Shown here: positions 1 through 10,468 of the stretch, piece by piece
How the letters are laid out: every line of letters begins with the position of its first letter
Position numbering within the stretch: the first letter of the stretch is position 1
NCBI RefSeq assembly: GCF_001426585.1
Contig: NZ_LMEI01000008.1
Coordinates: 242,708 to 306,707, forward strand
Reading direction: 5' to 3'
Origin: Streptomyces sp. Root431
Lineage (GTDB): Bacteria; Actinomycetota; Actinomycetes; Streptomycetales; Streptomycetaceae
DNA: 64,000 nt
Notes under the pieces: model-generated
Database searches by the model: none
What the model was told of the DNA's origin: nothing
What the model saw: the letters and a program-made list of their open reading frames with translations, nothing else
Program-made: the position numbers and the translations under genes

Positions 1-1
1 C

Positions 2-1186
2 CTGCGCTGGCTCGGCGCGTACACCGCCTCCACCACCGGCGACATGGTCTACCACCTGGCCCTCTCCTGGGCTGCCGTCCAGAGCGGCACCCCCGCCCAG
101 GCCGGAATCGTCCTCGCCCTGAGCGCCGTGATGCGCGCCCTGCTGATGCTCGGCGGGGGAGTGGTCGCCGACCGCTTCGGGCCCCGGAGGGTCGTCATAT
201 CCTCCGACGCCGTCCGCTGCGTCGTCGTCCTCGGCGTCGCCGCGGCACTGGCGCTCGCCACCCCCGGCCTCTGGGTCCTCGCCGCCGTCGCGCTCGTCTT
301 CGGAGCCGTCGACGCCGTGTTCATGCCCGCCGTCGGCGCCCTGCCGCCGCGGATCGCCTCCTCCGGACAGCTCGGCAGGGTTCAGGGGATGCGGGGTCTC
401 GCCTACCGGATCTCGGTCCTGGTCGGCGCCCCGCTCGGCGGACTCGCGGTCGCCCTCGGCGGCTCGGCCGCCGCCTTCGGTACCGCCGGGCTCCTCTTCG
501 CCCTCTCCCTGCCCCTGCTCCTGACGCTCCGCCTCAGGCCGCTGCCGACCGACGAGGGCGCACGGGAGAGGACCAGCGCCCTCCAGGACCTCACCGACGG
601 GCTGCGCTACATCCGCCGCCACCGCGTCCTCGGCCCGCTGATGATCGTCGTCGCCCTCAGCGACCTCGGCTTCGTCGGCCCCCTCAACGTCGGCCTCGCG
701 CTCCTCTCCGACCTGCGCGGCTGGGGCGCCGCCGGCATCGGCTGGGTCCTCGCCGGATTCGGTACGGGAGCGGGGGCCGCGTCCCTGCTCCTGACCGTCC
801 GGGGCCGCGTCCCGCGCGCCGGGTTCGTCCTCTCCTGGACCATCGCCCTCGGCGCGGTGTCGATCGCCGCCCTCGCGTACGTACCGCAGCTGCCGGTGGC
901 CGTCGCCGTGTCCGTCGCGGTCGGCCTGCTCGCTGGCCTCAGCGGCGCCCTGTGCGGAGCACTCACCCAGACCGAGTGCGACCCCGCCTACCTGGGCCGG
1001 GTCACCTCGGTGTCCACCTTCTTCAGCCTCGGCATCGCCCCGCTGAGCTTCCCGCTCACCGGCGCGGCCGTCGGCCTGTGGGGCCCCGCACCGGTCTTCA
1101 CCGCCAGCGCCGCGGTCTGCGCCCTCGGCGGGCTCTTCGGCCTTGCCATGACGTCGCTCCGCCGCGCGGAACTGCCCAAGCAGTAA
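2..1186 (+). CDS. MFS transporter, 5' end cut by the window
   Basis: This is a major facilitator superfamily permease of the drug-export type, acting in the cytoplasmic membrane. The visible 394 residues hold about ten to eleven hydrophobic segments. The motif VVADRFGPRR near residue 57 is the family's loop 2-3 signature (G-x-x-x-D-R-x-G-R-R type), and a hydrophilic mid-loop near residues 178-205 separates the two halves. The reading frame is open from base 2, so the real start lies upstream; the internal ATG at 44 would cut into the first membrane segment. The substrate cannot be read from the sequence. The gene ends at a hairpin shared with the convergent gene. Confidence 0.85.
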   Translation: MRWLGAYTASTTGDMVYHLALSWAAVQSGTPAQAGIVLALSAVMRALLMLGGGVVADRFGPRRVVISSDAVRCVVVLGVAAALALATPGLWVLAAVALVFGAVDAVFMPAVGALPPRIASSGQLGRVQGMRGLAYRISVLVGAPLGGLAVALGGSAAAFGTAGLLFALSLPLLLTLRLRPLPTDEGARERTSALQDLTDGLRYIRRHRVLGPLMIVVALSDLGFVGPLNVGLALLSDLRGWGAAGIGWVLAGFGTGAGAASLLLTVRGRVPRAGFVLSWTIALGAVSIAALAYVPQLPVAVAVSVAVGLLAGLSGALCGALTQTECDPAYLGRVTSVSTFFSLGIAPLSFPLTGAAVGLWGPAPVFTASAAVCALGGLFGLAMTSLRRAELPKQ

Positions 1187-1209
1187 CCCGACCGCGGGAC
1201 GGGTCCCAG

Positions 1210-1240
1210 GGCCTGTCCGGCCTGATCCGCCGGACAGGCC
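1210..1240. terminator. Bidirectional hairpin between convergent genes
   Basis: Two perfect 11-base arms, GGCCTGTCCGG and CCGGACAGGCC, flank a 9-base loop. The hairpin sits exactly between the stop of the MFS gene and the stop of the convergent TIGR03085 gene. There is no clear U-run, as is usual in streptomycetes. Confidence 0.7.
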
Positions 1241-1876
1241 TCAGAGCCCCAGCTGCTTCGTCTCGCGCAGCCGCTCGATCGCCTCCGGCTCGCCGTCCAG
1301 GGCCACCTTCGCGGTGTCCTGCCGCCCGTACAGATACATCACGAGCTCGCCCGGCTCCCCGGAAGCCGTCACCACCGGGGTGCCGCGGTGGGCGACCGCC
1401 GTCTGGCCGTTCGGGCGGCGCAGCACCAGGCCCACCGGGGCCTTCCGGCCGAGGAGCCGGGCCATGCGCTCGAGACGGGACCAGAGGGCGTCCGCGAAGA
1501 CCGGGTCCAGCTCGCGCGCCGACCAGTCGGGCTGGGCCCGCCGCACGTCCTCAGCGTGGACGTAGAACTCGACGACGTTCGCCCCCTCGTCCACCTGCTT
1601 GATGGTGAACGGCGAGAACCGCGGCGGCCCCGTACGGATGAGCTGGATCAGCTCCTCGTACGGCTTGTCGGCGAACTCCGCCTGCACCCGGTCCTGCCGG
1701 TCCTTCAGCGCCGGTACGAGCGAACCCGCCGCCGCGTCCGGGCGCCGCTCGCGCACCACCACATGGGCCGCGAGGTCCCGGGTCCGCCAGCCCTCGCAGA
1801 GCGTCGGGGCATCCGGACCGGCCGCCTCCAACAGATCGGCGAGCAGAAGCCGTTCACGTTTCGCATGCGTCGACAT
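1241..1876 (-). CDS. TIGR03085 family (DinB/mycothiol-type) protein
   Basis: The 211-residue protein belongs to the TIGR03085 family, related to the DinB/maleylpyruvate isomerase fold that in actinomycetes can bind metal and use mycothiol. The N-terminal segment [20 protein letters not shown] (about residues 24-43) is the typical metal-site helix with its conserved His. The start at 1876 (MSTHAKRE) was chosen because the longer open frame upstream overlaps hisI on the other strand and lacks family similarity. It is divergent from hisI, 84 bases away. The family is clear, but the substrate is unknown. Confidence 0.8.
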   Translation of the reverse strand: MSTHAKRERLLLADLLEAAGPDAPTLCEGWRTRDLAAHVVVRERRPDAAAGSLVPALKDRQDRVQAEFADKPYEELIQLIRTGPPRFSPFTIKQVDEGANVVEFYVHAEDVRRAQPDWSARELDPVFADALWSRLERMARLLGRKAPVGLVLRRPNGQTAVAHRGTPVVTASGEPGELVMYLYGRQDTAKVALDGEPEAIERLRETKQLGL

Positions 1877-1960
1877 GCCCGCCAGCGTACGACCGGCGCC
1901 ACCGGTCCGCCCAGTGGACGCCCCGCCGGACACCACCCCCGGGCGCGGCACAATGGCGCC

Positions 1961-2311
1961 ATGAGCAGCAATCTCGACCCGGCCATCGCCGCCCGCCTCA
2001 AGCGCAGCCCCGACGGGCTCGTGCCCGCCATCGCCCAGCAGTACGACACCGGCGAGGTGCTGATGCTCGGCTGGATGGACGACGAGGCCCTCCACCGCAC
2101 CCTCACCACCGGCCGCTGCACCTACTGGTCCCGCAGCCGCAATGAATACTGGGTCAAGGGCGACACCTCCGGGCACGTCCAGCACGTCAAGTCCGTCGCC
2201 CTCGACTGCGACGCCGACACCGTCCTCGTCAAGGTCGACCAGGTCGGAGCCGCCTGCCACACCGGCGACCGCACCTGCTTCGACGCCGACGTGCTCCCGC
2301 TCTCCCAGTAA
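1961..2311 (+). CDS. hisI: Phosphoribosyl-AMP cyclohydrolase
   Basis: HisI opens the adenine ring of phosphoribosyl-AMP in the third step of histidine synthesis, in the cytoplasm. The 116-residue length fits the stand-alone enzyme. The zinc cysteines are visible in LDCDADT and [11 protein letters not shown] near the C-terminus, and the GWMDDEAL and YWSRSR motifs are present. The start is the ATG at 1961. trpE starts only 11 bases after the stop, so the two genes are probably co-transcribed, linking histidine and tryptophan synthesis, which share phosphoribosyl precursors. Confidence 0.95.
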   Translation: MSSNLDPAIAARLKRSPDGLVPAIAQQYDTGEVLMLGWMDDEALHRTLTTGRCTYWSRSRNEYWVKGDTSGHVQHVKSVALDCDADTVLVKVDQVGAACHTGDRTCFDADVLPLSQ

Positions 2312-2322
2312 GGTCTGGCGCC

Positions 2323-3813
2323 ATGGATCTCGAGACCTTCCGCAAGCTGGCGGCCGACCGCCGCGTCATCCCCGTCAGCCGCAGGCTCCTCGCGGACGGC
2401 GACACCCCGGTCGGGCTCTACCGCAAGCTCGCCGCCGAACGCCCCGGCACCTTCCTCCTCGAATCCGCGGAGAACGGCCGCAGCTGGTCCCGCTACTCCT
2501 TCATCGGAGTCCGCAGCGACGCGACCCTCACGGTCAAGGACGGCGAGGCCCACTGGCTCGGCACCCCGCCCGTCGGCGTCCCCGTCGACGGCGACCCGCT
2601 GGCCGCCCTGCGCGCCACCGTCGAGACCCTCCACACCCCGCGCGACCTCGCGGGCGGGATGCCGCCCTTCACCGGCGGCATGGTCGGCTACCTCGGCTAC
2701 GACATCGTCCGGCGCCTGGAGAAGATCGGCGACTCCACCCGCGACGACCTGGAGCTCCCCGAGCTCACCATGCTCCTCACCAGCGACCTCGCGGTCCTCG
2801 ACCACTGGGACGGCACGGTCCTGCTGATCGCCAACGCGATCAACCACAACGACCTGGAGACCGGAGTCGACGAGGCGTACGCACACGCCGTCGCCCGCCT
2901 CGACGCCATGGAGGCCGACCTGGCCCGCCCGGTCGCCACCGTCCCCGCCGCCCTCCCGGCCTCCGAACTCCCCGAGTTCTCCGCGCTCTGGGGCGGCCCG
3001 GCCTACCAGGACGCCGTCGAGGACATCAAGGAGCGCATCCGGGCCGGCGAGGCCTTCCAGGTCGTCCCCTCCCAGCGCTTCGAGACCGCGTGCACGGCCT
3101 CCGCACTCGACGTCTACCGGGTCCTGCGGGCCACCAACCCCTCCCCGTACATGTACCTCTTCCGCTTCGAGAACGGCTTCGACGTCGTCGGATCCAGCCC
3201 CGAAGCGCTCGTCAAGGTCGAGGACGGGCACGCGATGCTCCACCCCATCGCCGGCACCCGGCACCGCGGCGCCACCCCGCAGGAGGACCACGACCTCGCC
3301 GAGGAACTGCTCGCCGACCCCAAGGAGCGCGCCGAGCACCTCATGCTCGTCGACCTCGGCCGCAACGACCTCGGCCGGGTCTGCGCGCCCGGCTCGGTGG
3401 AGGTCGTCGACTTCATGTCCGTCGAGCGCTACTCGCACGTCATGCACATCGTCTCCACCGTCACCGGCAGGGTCGCCGAGGGCCGGACCGCCTTCGACGT
3501 CCTCACCGCCTGCTTCCCGGCCGGCACGCTCTCCGGCGCGCCCAAGCCCCGCGCCATGCAGATCATCGAGGAGCTCGAACCCTCCCGGCGCGGCCTCTAC
3601 GGCGGATGTGTCGGTTATCTCGATTTCGCCGGCGACGCGGACACGGCCATCGCCATCCGTACGGCCCTGCTCCGCGACGGCACCGCATATGTGCAGGCCG
3701 GAGCGGGTGTCGTCGCGGATTCCGATCCGGTCGCCGAGGACAAGGAGTGCCGCAACAAGGCCGCGGCCGTGCTCCGCGCCGTACACACCGCCAACCGGAT
3801 GAACGGCTCCTGA
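2323..3813 (+). CDS. trpE: Anthranilate synthase component I
   Basis: TrpE converts chorismate to anthranilate, taking ammonia from the TrpG glutaminase, as the first committed tryptophan step. The 496-residue protein has the N-terminal regulatory domain with LLESAENG (about residues 45-52), where the LLES motif normally forms the tryptophan feedback site. The chorismate-binding domain carries [23 protein letters not shown] and [14 protein letters not shown]. No trpG lies in the window, so the glutaminase subunit is encoded elsewhere. It follows hisI by 11 bases and is followed 23 bases later by the Trp-region membrane protein gene. Confidence 0.97.
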   Translation: MDLETFRKLAADRRVIPVSRRLLADGDTPVGLYRKLAAERPGTFLLESAENGRSWSRYSFIGVRSDATLTVKDGEAHWLGTPPVGVPVDGDPLAALRATVETLHTPRDLAGGMPPFTGGMVGYLGYDIVRRLEKIGDSTRDDLELPELTMLLTSDLAVLDHWDGTVLLIANAINHNDLETGVDEAYAHAVARLDAMEADLARPVATVPAALPASELPEFSALWGGPAYQDAVEDIKERIRAGEAFQVVPSQRFETACTASALDVYRVLRATNPSPYMYLFRFENGFDVVGSSPEALVKVEDGHAMLHPIAGTRHRGATPQEDHDLAEELLADPKERAEHLMLVDLGRNDLGRVCAPGSVEVVDFMSVERYSHVMHIVSTVTGRVAEGRTAFDVLTACFPAGTLSGAPKPRAMQIIEELEPSRRGLYGGCVGYLDFAGDADTAIAIRTALLRDGTAYVQAGAGVVADSDPVAEDKECRNKAAAVLRAVHTANRMNGS

Positions 3814-3836
3814 CCACGTAGGGGATAGTGGGGTAC

Positions 3837-4478
3837 GTGAGTGCCGTACCCGTACCCCAGCCCCGGGCCGCCCGCGTGGCCGTCCCCACCGGCGGCCGCC
3901 GCAGCCTGGCCGCGGCCCTCCTCCTCGGCGCCCTCGGCGCCACCGTCGTCCTGCTCTCGGCCGGCCAGATCTGGGCGGAGGGCGTCGCCTCCGTCGGCGG
4001 CGGCACCGTCCCCGTCGAGGCCGACGGCGGCGCCGTCACCGGCGTGCCGACCGCCCTCGCGATCGTCGGCCTCGCCGCGCTCTTCGCCGTCTTCGCCGTC
4101 CGCCGCACCGGCCGCACCCTCGTCGCCGCGCTCCTCGCGCTGAGCGGCGCGGGCGCCGCGCTCGCCGCCGTCCTCGGCGCGACCGACAGCGCGGCCCTGG
4201 ACGCCGAGGCCGCCCGGATCAGCGGCGACACGGCCGCCGCCGTGGCCGGTCTGACCCACACCGCCTGGCCGTACGTCACGGCCGCCGGCGCCGTCCTCAT
4301 CCTGCTCGCCGGTCTCCTCGCGCTGCGCTTCGGCAAGACCTGGCCCGCGATGGGCGGCCGCTACGAGCGCTCCGGCACCCCGCGCACCGGCCGCAAGGCC
4401 CCCACGGTCGACCCGGACCGCCCCGAGGACCTCTGGAAGGCCCTCGACCGCGGCGAGGACCCCACCCGCGGCGAGTGA
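3837..4478 (+). CDS. TIGR02234 Trp-region membrane protein
   Basis: This small membrane protein belongs to the family named for its place in actinobacterial tryptophan loci (TIGR02234). Its biochemical role is unknown. About four hydrophobic segments are visible, near residues 24-44, 75-90, 97-115 and 145-163, followed by a hydrophilic tail. Two GTG starts are possible, at 3828 and 3837. The second is preferred because the AGGGGA at 3820-3825 is too close to the first. It lies 23 bases after trpE and is probably in the same transcript. Confidence 0.85.
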   Translation: MSAVPVPQPRAARVAVPTGGRRSLAAALLLGALGATVVLLSAGQIWAEGVASVGGGTVPVEADGGAVTGVPTALAIVGLAALFAVFAVRRTGRTLVAALLALSGAGAALAAVLGATDSAALDAEAARISGDTAAAVAGLTHTAWPYVTAAGAVLILLAGLLALRFGKTWPAMGGRYERSGTPRTGRKAPTVDPDRPEDLWKALDRGEDPTRGE

Positions 4479-4629
4479 GCCGACGGAGGCGATCCGGAGG
4501 GCCGACCGCGACGCGTGATCGTCCGGGCACCCCCGATTCATCCTCGCGCGCCCGCGTGCGGGACAATGAGCACCGAGTGTCCGCGCACGCGAGACCTCAC
4601 CACCGAGCAACAGCAACGAGGAGCAACTC

Positions 4630-4884
4630 ATGGCGGGCAGCGCCCACGGACACACCCCGGCCGCCTGGACCGGTGTCATCATCTCCTTCATCGGCTTCTG
4701 CATCGCCGGCGTCTTCATGGTGGCCGCCAACCTGCCCGGATTCTGGGCCGGCATGGGTGTCATCGCGCTCGGCGGCATCGTCGGCGGCGCGATGAAGGCG
4801 GCCGGTCTCGGCATGCCGAAGGAGTCGGCGGCCGTCGCCGCCGCCCGCGAGGCCGCGACCGCGACCGCGCAGGCCCGTTCCTGA
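4630..4884 (+). CDS. HGxxPAAW family small membrane protein
   Basis: The 84-residue protein begins with the diagnostic HGHTPAAW motif (residues 6-13) of a streptomycete family of unknown function. Two hydrophobic helices follow, at about residues 14-34 and 37-57, and then an Ala-rich hydrophilic tail. A good ribosome site, GAGGAG, lies about 6 bases before the ATG. It sits inside the trp locus between the TIGR02234 and DUF2752 genes, a position I recall as conserved in Streptomyces. No enzymatic motif is visible. Confidence 0.85.
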   Translation: MAGSAHGHTPAAWTGVIISFIGFCIAGVFMVAANLPGFWAGMGVIALGGIVGGAMKAAGLGMPKESAAVAAAREAATATAQARS

Positions 4885-4905
4885 CGCGACACGACGCATC
4901 CGAAA

Positions 4906-4932
4906 GCGCAGTCCGGCCGTGCCGGGCTGCGC
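4906..4932 (+). terminator. Hairpin after the HGxxPAAW gene
   Basis: The arms GCGCAGTCCGGC and GCCGGGCTGCGC pair with a 3-base loop and one G-U wobble, followed by CTTCGT. It begins 21 bases after the HGxxPAAW stop and would end the hisI-trpE transcript before the DUF2752 gene. Confidence 0.65.
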
Positions 4933-4961
4933 CTTCGTGCGTCAGGGGCGAGAATCACCGG

Positions 4962-5624
4962 GTGGACCCGCAGCCGACGGCCGAAGCCGAGACCGACGAT
5001 TCCCTCGCCCGACCGGGTGAATCCGCGCGGGCGGATGCGCCGGGGCGAGGGCACGGTGCCGGGCCGGGGGTTGTGGGGGCGCCAGGGGACCATGCAGCGC
5101 CAGAGACACCCGCCGGACCAGCCACGTTCCCCTCCGTACCCGCCGGACCCGCCGCGTACGTCTCCGTACCCGCCGGACCAGCCGCATTCCCCTCCGTACC
5201 CGCCGTCCCACCGGGTCCCCCTCCCCGGCCGCTCGCCCGGCGGCTGCTCGCGCCGGTCTCGACGCTCGCCGGGGTCGCCGCCGCCTTCGCCTACGTCGGG
5301 ACCGTCGACCCCAACGAACCCGGGCACTACCCCGTCTGCCCCCTGCTCCGCTTCACCGGCATCTACTGCCCCGGGTGCGGCGGACTCCGCAGTGCCCACG
5401 CCTTCGTCCACGGGGACCTCCCGGCCGCCCTGAGCGCCAACGCCCTCGCCGTCCTCGGCTACGGCCTCTTCGCCGTCGTCATGGTCCTGTGGCTGATTCG
5501 TGCCATCCGCGGGGTGCCCATGCGCCTCGCGATCTCCCCGGCCTGGTGGTGGGGGATCGGGGCCGTCCTCGCCCTCTTCACCCTGGTCCGGAACCTTCCC
5601 TTCGGCTCCGCGCTGGCCCCGTGA
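4962..5624 (+). CDS. DUF2752 membrane protein
   Basis: The 220-residue protein has the DUF2752 signature [18 protein letters not shown] (from about residue 126), a Cys-rich motif of small membrane proteins with unknown role. Hydrophobic segments flank it, near residues 90-110, 155-175 and 190-208. The first 85 residues are a Pro/Ala-rich linker with a 10-residue repeat of the form [10 protein letters not shown], encoded by a 30-bp DNA repeat at about 5130-5220. The GTG at 4962 was chosen because it follows the preceding terminator. The N-terminal repeats are probably a disordered region. Confidence 0.75.
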   Translation: MDPQPTAEAETDDSLARPGESARADAPGRGHGAGPGVVGAPGDHAAPETPAGPATFPSVPAGPAAYVSVPAGPAAFPSVPAVPPGPPPRPLARRLLAPVSTLAGVAAAFAYVGTVDPNEPGHYPVCPLLRFTGIYCPGCGGLRSAHAFVHGDLPAALSANALAVLGYGLFAVVMVLWLIRAIRGVPMRLAISPAWWWGIGAVLALFTLVRNLPFGSALAP

Positions 5625-5722
5625 GGGTCCGCGCGCTCCCGGGCAAACCCCTACGGGAGTCCCAGCAGGTGGGACGCCACTCCGGCCGATGCGAGTCCGG
5701 GGCCGTCCTGCGGATAGGATCG

Positions 5723-5782
5723 ATGTGGCTGAACCTGGTTCCTCATCACCATCACCGTCCCGGAAGGGGGCCCCTCGCGTGA
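5723..5782 (+). CDS. Possible leader peptide overlapping trpC
   Basis: A 19-codon frame reads [19 protein letters not shown], and its TGA overlaps the trpC GTG start as GTGA. It carries one Trp codon early and a run of four His codons. A weak AGGA lies 3 bases before its ATG. Against translation, TAGGAT at 5715-5720 could be a promoter -10 box, which would put the start of transcription inside this frame. It is either a coupled leader peptide or an accident of composition. Confidence 0.3.
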   Translation: MWLNLVPHHHHRPGRGPLA

Positions 5783-6588
5783 GTGTGCTCGACGAGATCA
5801 TCGAAGGCGTACGCGCCGACCTCGCAGAGCGGCAGGCGCGGGTCACCCTCGACGAGCTCAAGGAGCGCGCCGCCAAGGCGCCGCAGGCCAAGGACGGCGT
5901 GGCCGCACTGCGCGGCGACGGCGTCAAGGTGATCTGCGAGGTCAAGCGCTCCAGCCCGTCCAAGGGCGCGCTCGCCGCGATCGCCGACCCCGCCGGACTC
6001 GCCGCGGACTACGAGGCGGGCGGCGCGGCCGTCATCTCCGTCCTCACGGAAGAGCGCCGCTTCGGCGGCTCCCTCGCCGACCTGGAGGCCGTGCGCGCCC
6101 GGGTCGACATCCCCGTCCTGCGCAAGGACTTCATCGTCACCGCGTACCAGCTCTGGGAAGCCCGGGCGTACGGAGCGGATCTCGCGCTCCTCATCGTCTC
6201 CGCCCTGGAGCAGGAGGCGCTGGTCTCCCTCATCGAGCGTGCCGAGTCCATCGGGCTGACCCCGCTGGTCGAGGTCCACGACGAGGAGGAGGTCGAGCGC
6301 GCCGTCGACGCGGGCGCCCGGATCATCGGCGTCAACGCGCGCGACCTCAAGACCCTCAAGGTCGACCGCTCCACCTTCGAGCGCGTCGCCCCCGAGATCC
6401 CGGACACCATCGTCAAGATCGCCGAGTCCGGTGTCCGTGGCCCGCACGACCTCATCGCGTACGCCAACGCCGGCGCCGACGCGGTCCTGGTCGGCGAGTC
6501 CCTCGTGACCGGCCGCGACCCGAAGGCCGCCGTCGCCGACCTGGTCGCCGCCGGCGCGCACCCGGCCCTCCGCCACGGCCGGAAGTAA
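5779..6588 (+). CDS. trpC: Indole-3-glycerol phosphate synthase
   Basis: TrpC closes the indole ring, converting carboxyphenylamino-deoxyribulose phosphate to indole-3-glycerol phosphate. The 269-residue TIM barrel has VKRSSPSKG (about residues 55-63), [17 protein letters not shown] and AESGVRG, which carry the catalytic Lys and Glu positions of the family. The GTG at 5779 gives the standard N-terminus (SVLDEII). It is the first gene of a trpC-trpM-trpB-trpA arrangement. trpM begins 6 bases after its stop. Confidence 0.96.
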   Translation: MSVLDEIIEGVRADLAERQARVTLDELKERAAKAPQAKDGVAALRGDGVKVICEVKRSSPSKGALAAIADPAGLAADYEAGGAAVISVLTEERRFGGSLADLEAVRARVDIPVLRKDFIVTAYQLWEARAYGADLALLIVSALEQEALVSLIERAESIGLTPLVEVHDEEEVERAVDAGARIIGVNARDLKTLKVDRSTFERVAPEIPDTIVKIAESGVRGPHDLIAYANAGADAVLVGESLVTGRDPKAAVADLVAAGAHPALRHGRK

Positions 6589-6594
6589 CCCGAC

Positions 6595-6885
6595 ATGACC
6601 GCCGTCCACGCCACGCCGACCCCTCCGGGCACCGCCCGGGGGGCCCTCGGCGTGCCGTCGGCGGTCACCGGACGAGGCGGCAGGCTCCGTACCGCCGCCG
6701 CGTTCGTCCCCGCGCCGCACGCCCCACTGGCCCGGGGCTGCCGACCGCGTGGCTGCCGCGCGCCCGCCCGCCGTGTCCACGGCCGCCGGGTCCGGTACGT
6801 GATCGGCGACGAGCCGGGCCAGGTCAACGGCATGCGATGGCGCCGGCGCCTCGTGCGCACCTCCATGAACACCACCTCCGCCTGA
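6595..6885 (+). CDS. trpM: Tryptophan biosynthesis modulator TrpM
   Basis: A 96-codon frame between trpC and trpB encodes an Arg-rich small protein with the block RGCRPRGCRAPARRVHGRRV followed by RYVIGDEPGQVNGMRW (about residues 46-80). I recognise this block and its position as TrpM, reported in S. coelicolor to modulate tryptophan synthesis and differentiation. The first 40 residues look unconserved and Pro/Ala-rich, so the true start could be further in. No ribosome site is strong. The protein has two CxxxxC-spaced cysteines and no known fold. Confidence 0.7.
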   Translation: MTAVHATPTPPGTARGALGVPSAVTGRGGRLRTAAAFVPAPHAPLARGCRPRGCRAPARRVHGRRVRYVIGDEPGQVNGMRWRRRLVRTSMNTTSA

Positions 6886-7525
6886 GAGCCCGGGCGCACG
6901 GGCACCAGCCCCGTGCGGGGCTCCCCGCGCAGCCACCCACCTCGTGTGGGGCCCAGGCATCCACCCACTCCGCGTGGGCTCGTCTCGTACAGCCGCCACC
7001 CCCACCCCGTGTGGGCAATCGTCCCGCAGGGCTGGGGGTACCCCCTCTGGGGGAGGGTGGGCACACGGGACGGCGCCCTTGCGGGCGCCTCCGCTCCCCG
7101 CGCCTACCCGCACCACGAGGGCGGCGCACACGGGGTGCGGGTCCAGGCGCAGGGAGCCTAGGCCCGGCAAGGGGCGCCGTCCCGTTGTGCCCACCCGTTC
7201 CGCCCCGGCGGAACGACTGCCCACAACGGGGTGGGGCACCGCCCGGCGCGGTAGCCGCCCACAACGGGCGGGGGCACCGCTCGGCGGGGCGACCGTCCGC
7301 AACGGGCGGAGGCGCCGCCGGCGGGGCGACCGTCCGCAACGGGCGGGGGCACCGCCGGCGGGGCGACCGCCCGCAAGGGGCCGGGGCGCCGCCCTGTGAG
7401 GTGGCCGTCCGCGACAGGCTCGGCGTCTGCCGGTCGCGGCGTTGGTGTTCGTGAGGAGGTCGCGCGCATAACGTGACCACCGTCAGCACATCACCGGGGC
7501 ACACCACCCCGCGAGGAGCATCCGC
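6886..7525. repeat. Repeat-rich gap between trpM and trpB
   Basis: This 640-base stretch has no convincing gene. At 7007-7068 is a dyad (CCGTGTG...CACACGG) that contains TGTGGGCAATCGTCCCGC and an inner GGGGGTACCCCC. At 7182-7229 is a nested palindrome: outer CCGTTGTG/CACAACGG and inner CGTTCCGCC/GGCGGAACG with a 2-base loop. From about 7250 to 7400 runs a degenerate array of roughly 37-base units built on GGGCGACCGTCCGCAACGGG. A ribosome site (GAGGAG) and the trpB start follow. The two palindromes belong to a family seen again at 18.6 and 46.6 kb. Confidence 0.75.
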
Positions 7526-8760
<1,235 letters not shown>

Positions 8761-8764
<4 letters not shown>

Positions 8765-9582
8765 CGACCGGAAACATCCAGCTGCTGAGCGAGACCCTGG
8801 CCAAGGCCAAGGCCGAGAACCGGGCGGCGCTCATCGCCTACCTGCCGGCCGGCTTCCCGACCGTCGACGGCGGCATCGAGGCCATCAAGGCCGTCTTCGA
8901 CGGCGGTGCTGACGTCGTCGAGGTCGGTCTCCCGCACAGCGACCCGGTCCTCGACGGCCCGGTCATCCAGACCGCCGACGACATCGCCCTGCGCGGCGGC
9001 GTCAAGATCGCCGACGTCATGCGGACGGTCCGCGAGGCCCACGAGGCCACCGGCAAGCCGGTCCTCGTCATGACCTACTGGAACCCGATCGACCGGTACG
9101 GCATCGAGCGCTTCACCGAGGAGCTCGCCGCCGCCGGAGGCGCGGGCTGCATCCTGCCCGACCTGCCGGTCCAGGAGTCCGCGGTCTGGCGCGAGAACGC
9201 CGACAAGCACGGTCTCGCCACCGTCTTCGTCGTCGCGCCGAGCAGCAAGGACGCGCGCCTCGCCACCATCACGTCGGCCGGCTCCGGCTTCGTCTACGCG
9301 GCCTCGCTCATGGGGGTCACCGGCACCCGCGAGTCGGTCGGCGAGCAGGCGGCCGACCTCGTCCGCCGCACCCGTGCCACCTCCGAGCTCCCGGTGTGCG
9401 TCGGGCTCGGCGTCTCCAACGCCGCCCAAGCGAAGGAGGTCGCCGTCTTCGCCGACGGCGTCATCGTCGGCTCCGCCTTCGTCCAGCGGATCCTCGACGC
9501 CGACGGCGACGAGGCCGCCGGACTCGCCGCCGTAAGGGAACTGGCGGGCGAACTCGCGGCCGGCGTGCGGCGCGTTTCGTAA
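8761..9582 (+). CDS. trpA: Tryptophan synthase alpha subunit
   Basis: TrpA cleaves indole-3-glycerol phosphate and channels indole to TrpB. The 273-residue TIM barrel shows YLPAGFP, then [15 protein letters not shown] (about residues 58-72) carrying the catalytic Glu and Asp region. [10 protein letters not shown] and VIVGSAFV near the C-terminus form the phosphate site. The start overlaps the trpB stop by 4 bases, so the subunits are made in balance. A strong hairpin closes the operon 18 bases later. Confidence 0.97.
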
Positions 9583-9600
9583 CCCATTTGGGTGGATCTG

Positions 9601-9634
9601 GAACCGGGGAGGCACGCACGTGCCTCCCCGGTTC
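9601..9634 (+). terminator. Terminator of the trpCMBA operon
   Basis: A perfect stem of 16 bases per arm (GAACCGGGGAGGCACG and its complement) with a 2-base loop begins 18 bases after trpA. It ends 12 bases before the start of the next gene, so it also separates the DsbA-like gene from trp transcription. Confidence 0.8.
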
Positions 9635-9646
9635 GTTGCTGTGGGC

Positions 9647-10468
9647 GTGAGCGAGAAGAACCGTGGTGACGGTAACCGGAGCGCGCGGGAGCGCCTCCAG
9701 CAGCAGCGCGAGCGCGACAAGGCCCGCGAGAAGCAGCGGCGCGTCCTCATCGTGTCGGCGGCGGTGGTCGGCGTCCTCGGCCTGGCCGCGGTCGTCGGGG
9801 TGATCGCCGCGAACAGCGGCGGAGATGGCGGGTCGGACAAGGCGGGCCCGGTCGTGGCGCCGGCGGGGTCCGTCGAGGGCGACAAGCCCGCCATCCCCAC
9901 GGGCAAGGCGGACGCCCCGTCGACGCTCGCGATCTGGGAGGACTTCCGCTGCCCGGCGTGCGCCCAGTTCGAGAACGTCATGCGGGACGCCATCCACGAG
10001 CTGGAGGCCTCCGGCGCGCTCAAGGCCGAGTACCACCTCGCCACCCTCATCGACGGGAACATGGGCGGCAGCGGCTCGCTGCGCGCGGCGAACGCGGCCG
10101 CGTGCGCCCAGGACGCGGGGAAGTTCACCGCGTACCACGACACGCTCTACATCAACCAGCCGCCGGAGACGGACGACGCCTTCGGGAACAACGCCAAGCT
10201 CCTCGAACTGGCGGCGAAGGTGCCGGGGCTCGACACGCCCGCCTTCCGCAGCTGTGTCGAGGACGGCACGCACGACAGCTGGGTGGCGAAGTCGAACGAG
10301 GCCTTCCAGAAGGGCGGCTTCCGCGGCACCCCGTCCGTCCTCCTCAACGGCGAATCGATCTTCCCGACGAAGGGGGACGAGCAGATCTCCCCGGAGAACC
10401 TGAAGAAGTGGGTCGCCGAGGCCAACAAGGGCAAGAAGCCCGGCACGGCCTCTCCCTCGGCGGGCTAG
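9647..10468 (+). CDS. Membrane-anchored DsbA-like thioredoxin-fold protein
   Basis: The 273-residue protein has a charged cytoplasmic N-terminus (about residues 1-30), one membrane segment (about 33-52) and an extracytoplasmic thioredoxin fold. Its active-site motif is FRCPACAQF (about residues 100-108), a CPAC variant of CxxC. A cis-Pro candidate lies in GGFRGTPSVLLNG. It probably forms or isomerises disulfides in exported proteins. The GTG at 9647 is the first start after the trp terminator. Its TAG stop lies inside the CTAG that borders a MITE-like element, so the insertion abuts and may have set the C-terminus. Confidence 0.85.
   Translation: MSEKNRGDGNRSARERLQQQRERDKAREKQRRVLIVSAAVVGVLGLAAVVGVIAANSGGDGGSDKAGPVVAPAGSVEGDKPAIPTGKADAPSTLAIWEDFRCPACAQFENVMRDAIHELEASGALKAEYHLATLIDGNMGGSGSLRAANAAACAQDAGKFTAYHDTLYINQPPETDDAFGNNAKLLELAAKVPGLDTPAFRSCVEDGTHDSWVAKSNEAFQKGGFRGTPSVLLNGESIFPTKGDEQISPENLKKWVAEANKGKKPGTASPSAG

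Noticed and set aside
2323..3813. trpE as the salicylate or PABA synthase paralog
   Set aside because: The LLES tryptophan-site motif and the place in the trp locus favour anthranilate synthase.
4962..5624. DUF2752 gene as a prolipoprotein or secreted protein
   Set aside because: The Cys motif lies between membrane segments far from the N-terminus, and no lipobox or signal peptide is present.
3615..5963. Long minus-strand frame across the trp-region membrane genes
   Set aside because: It crosses several well-supported plus-strand genes and a terminator and has only low-complexity composition.
7250..7400. CRISPR-like array before trpB
   Set aside because: The units are contiguous and degenerate with no unique spacers; it is a GC-rich tandem array.
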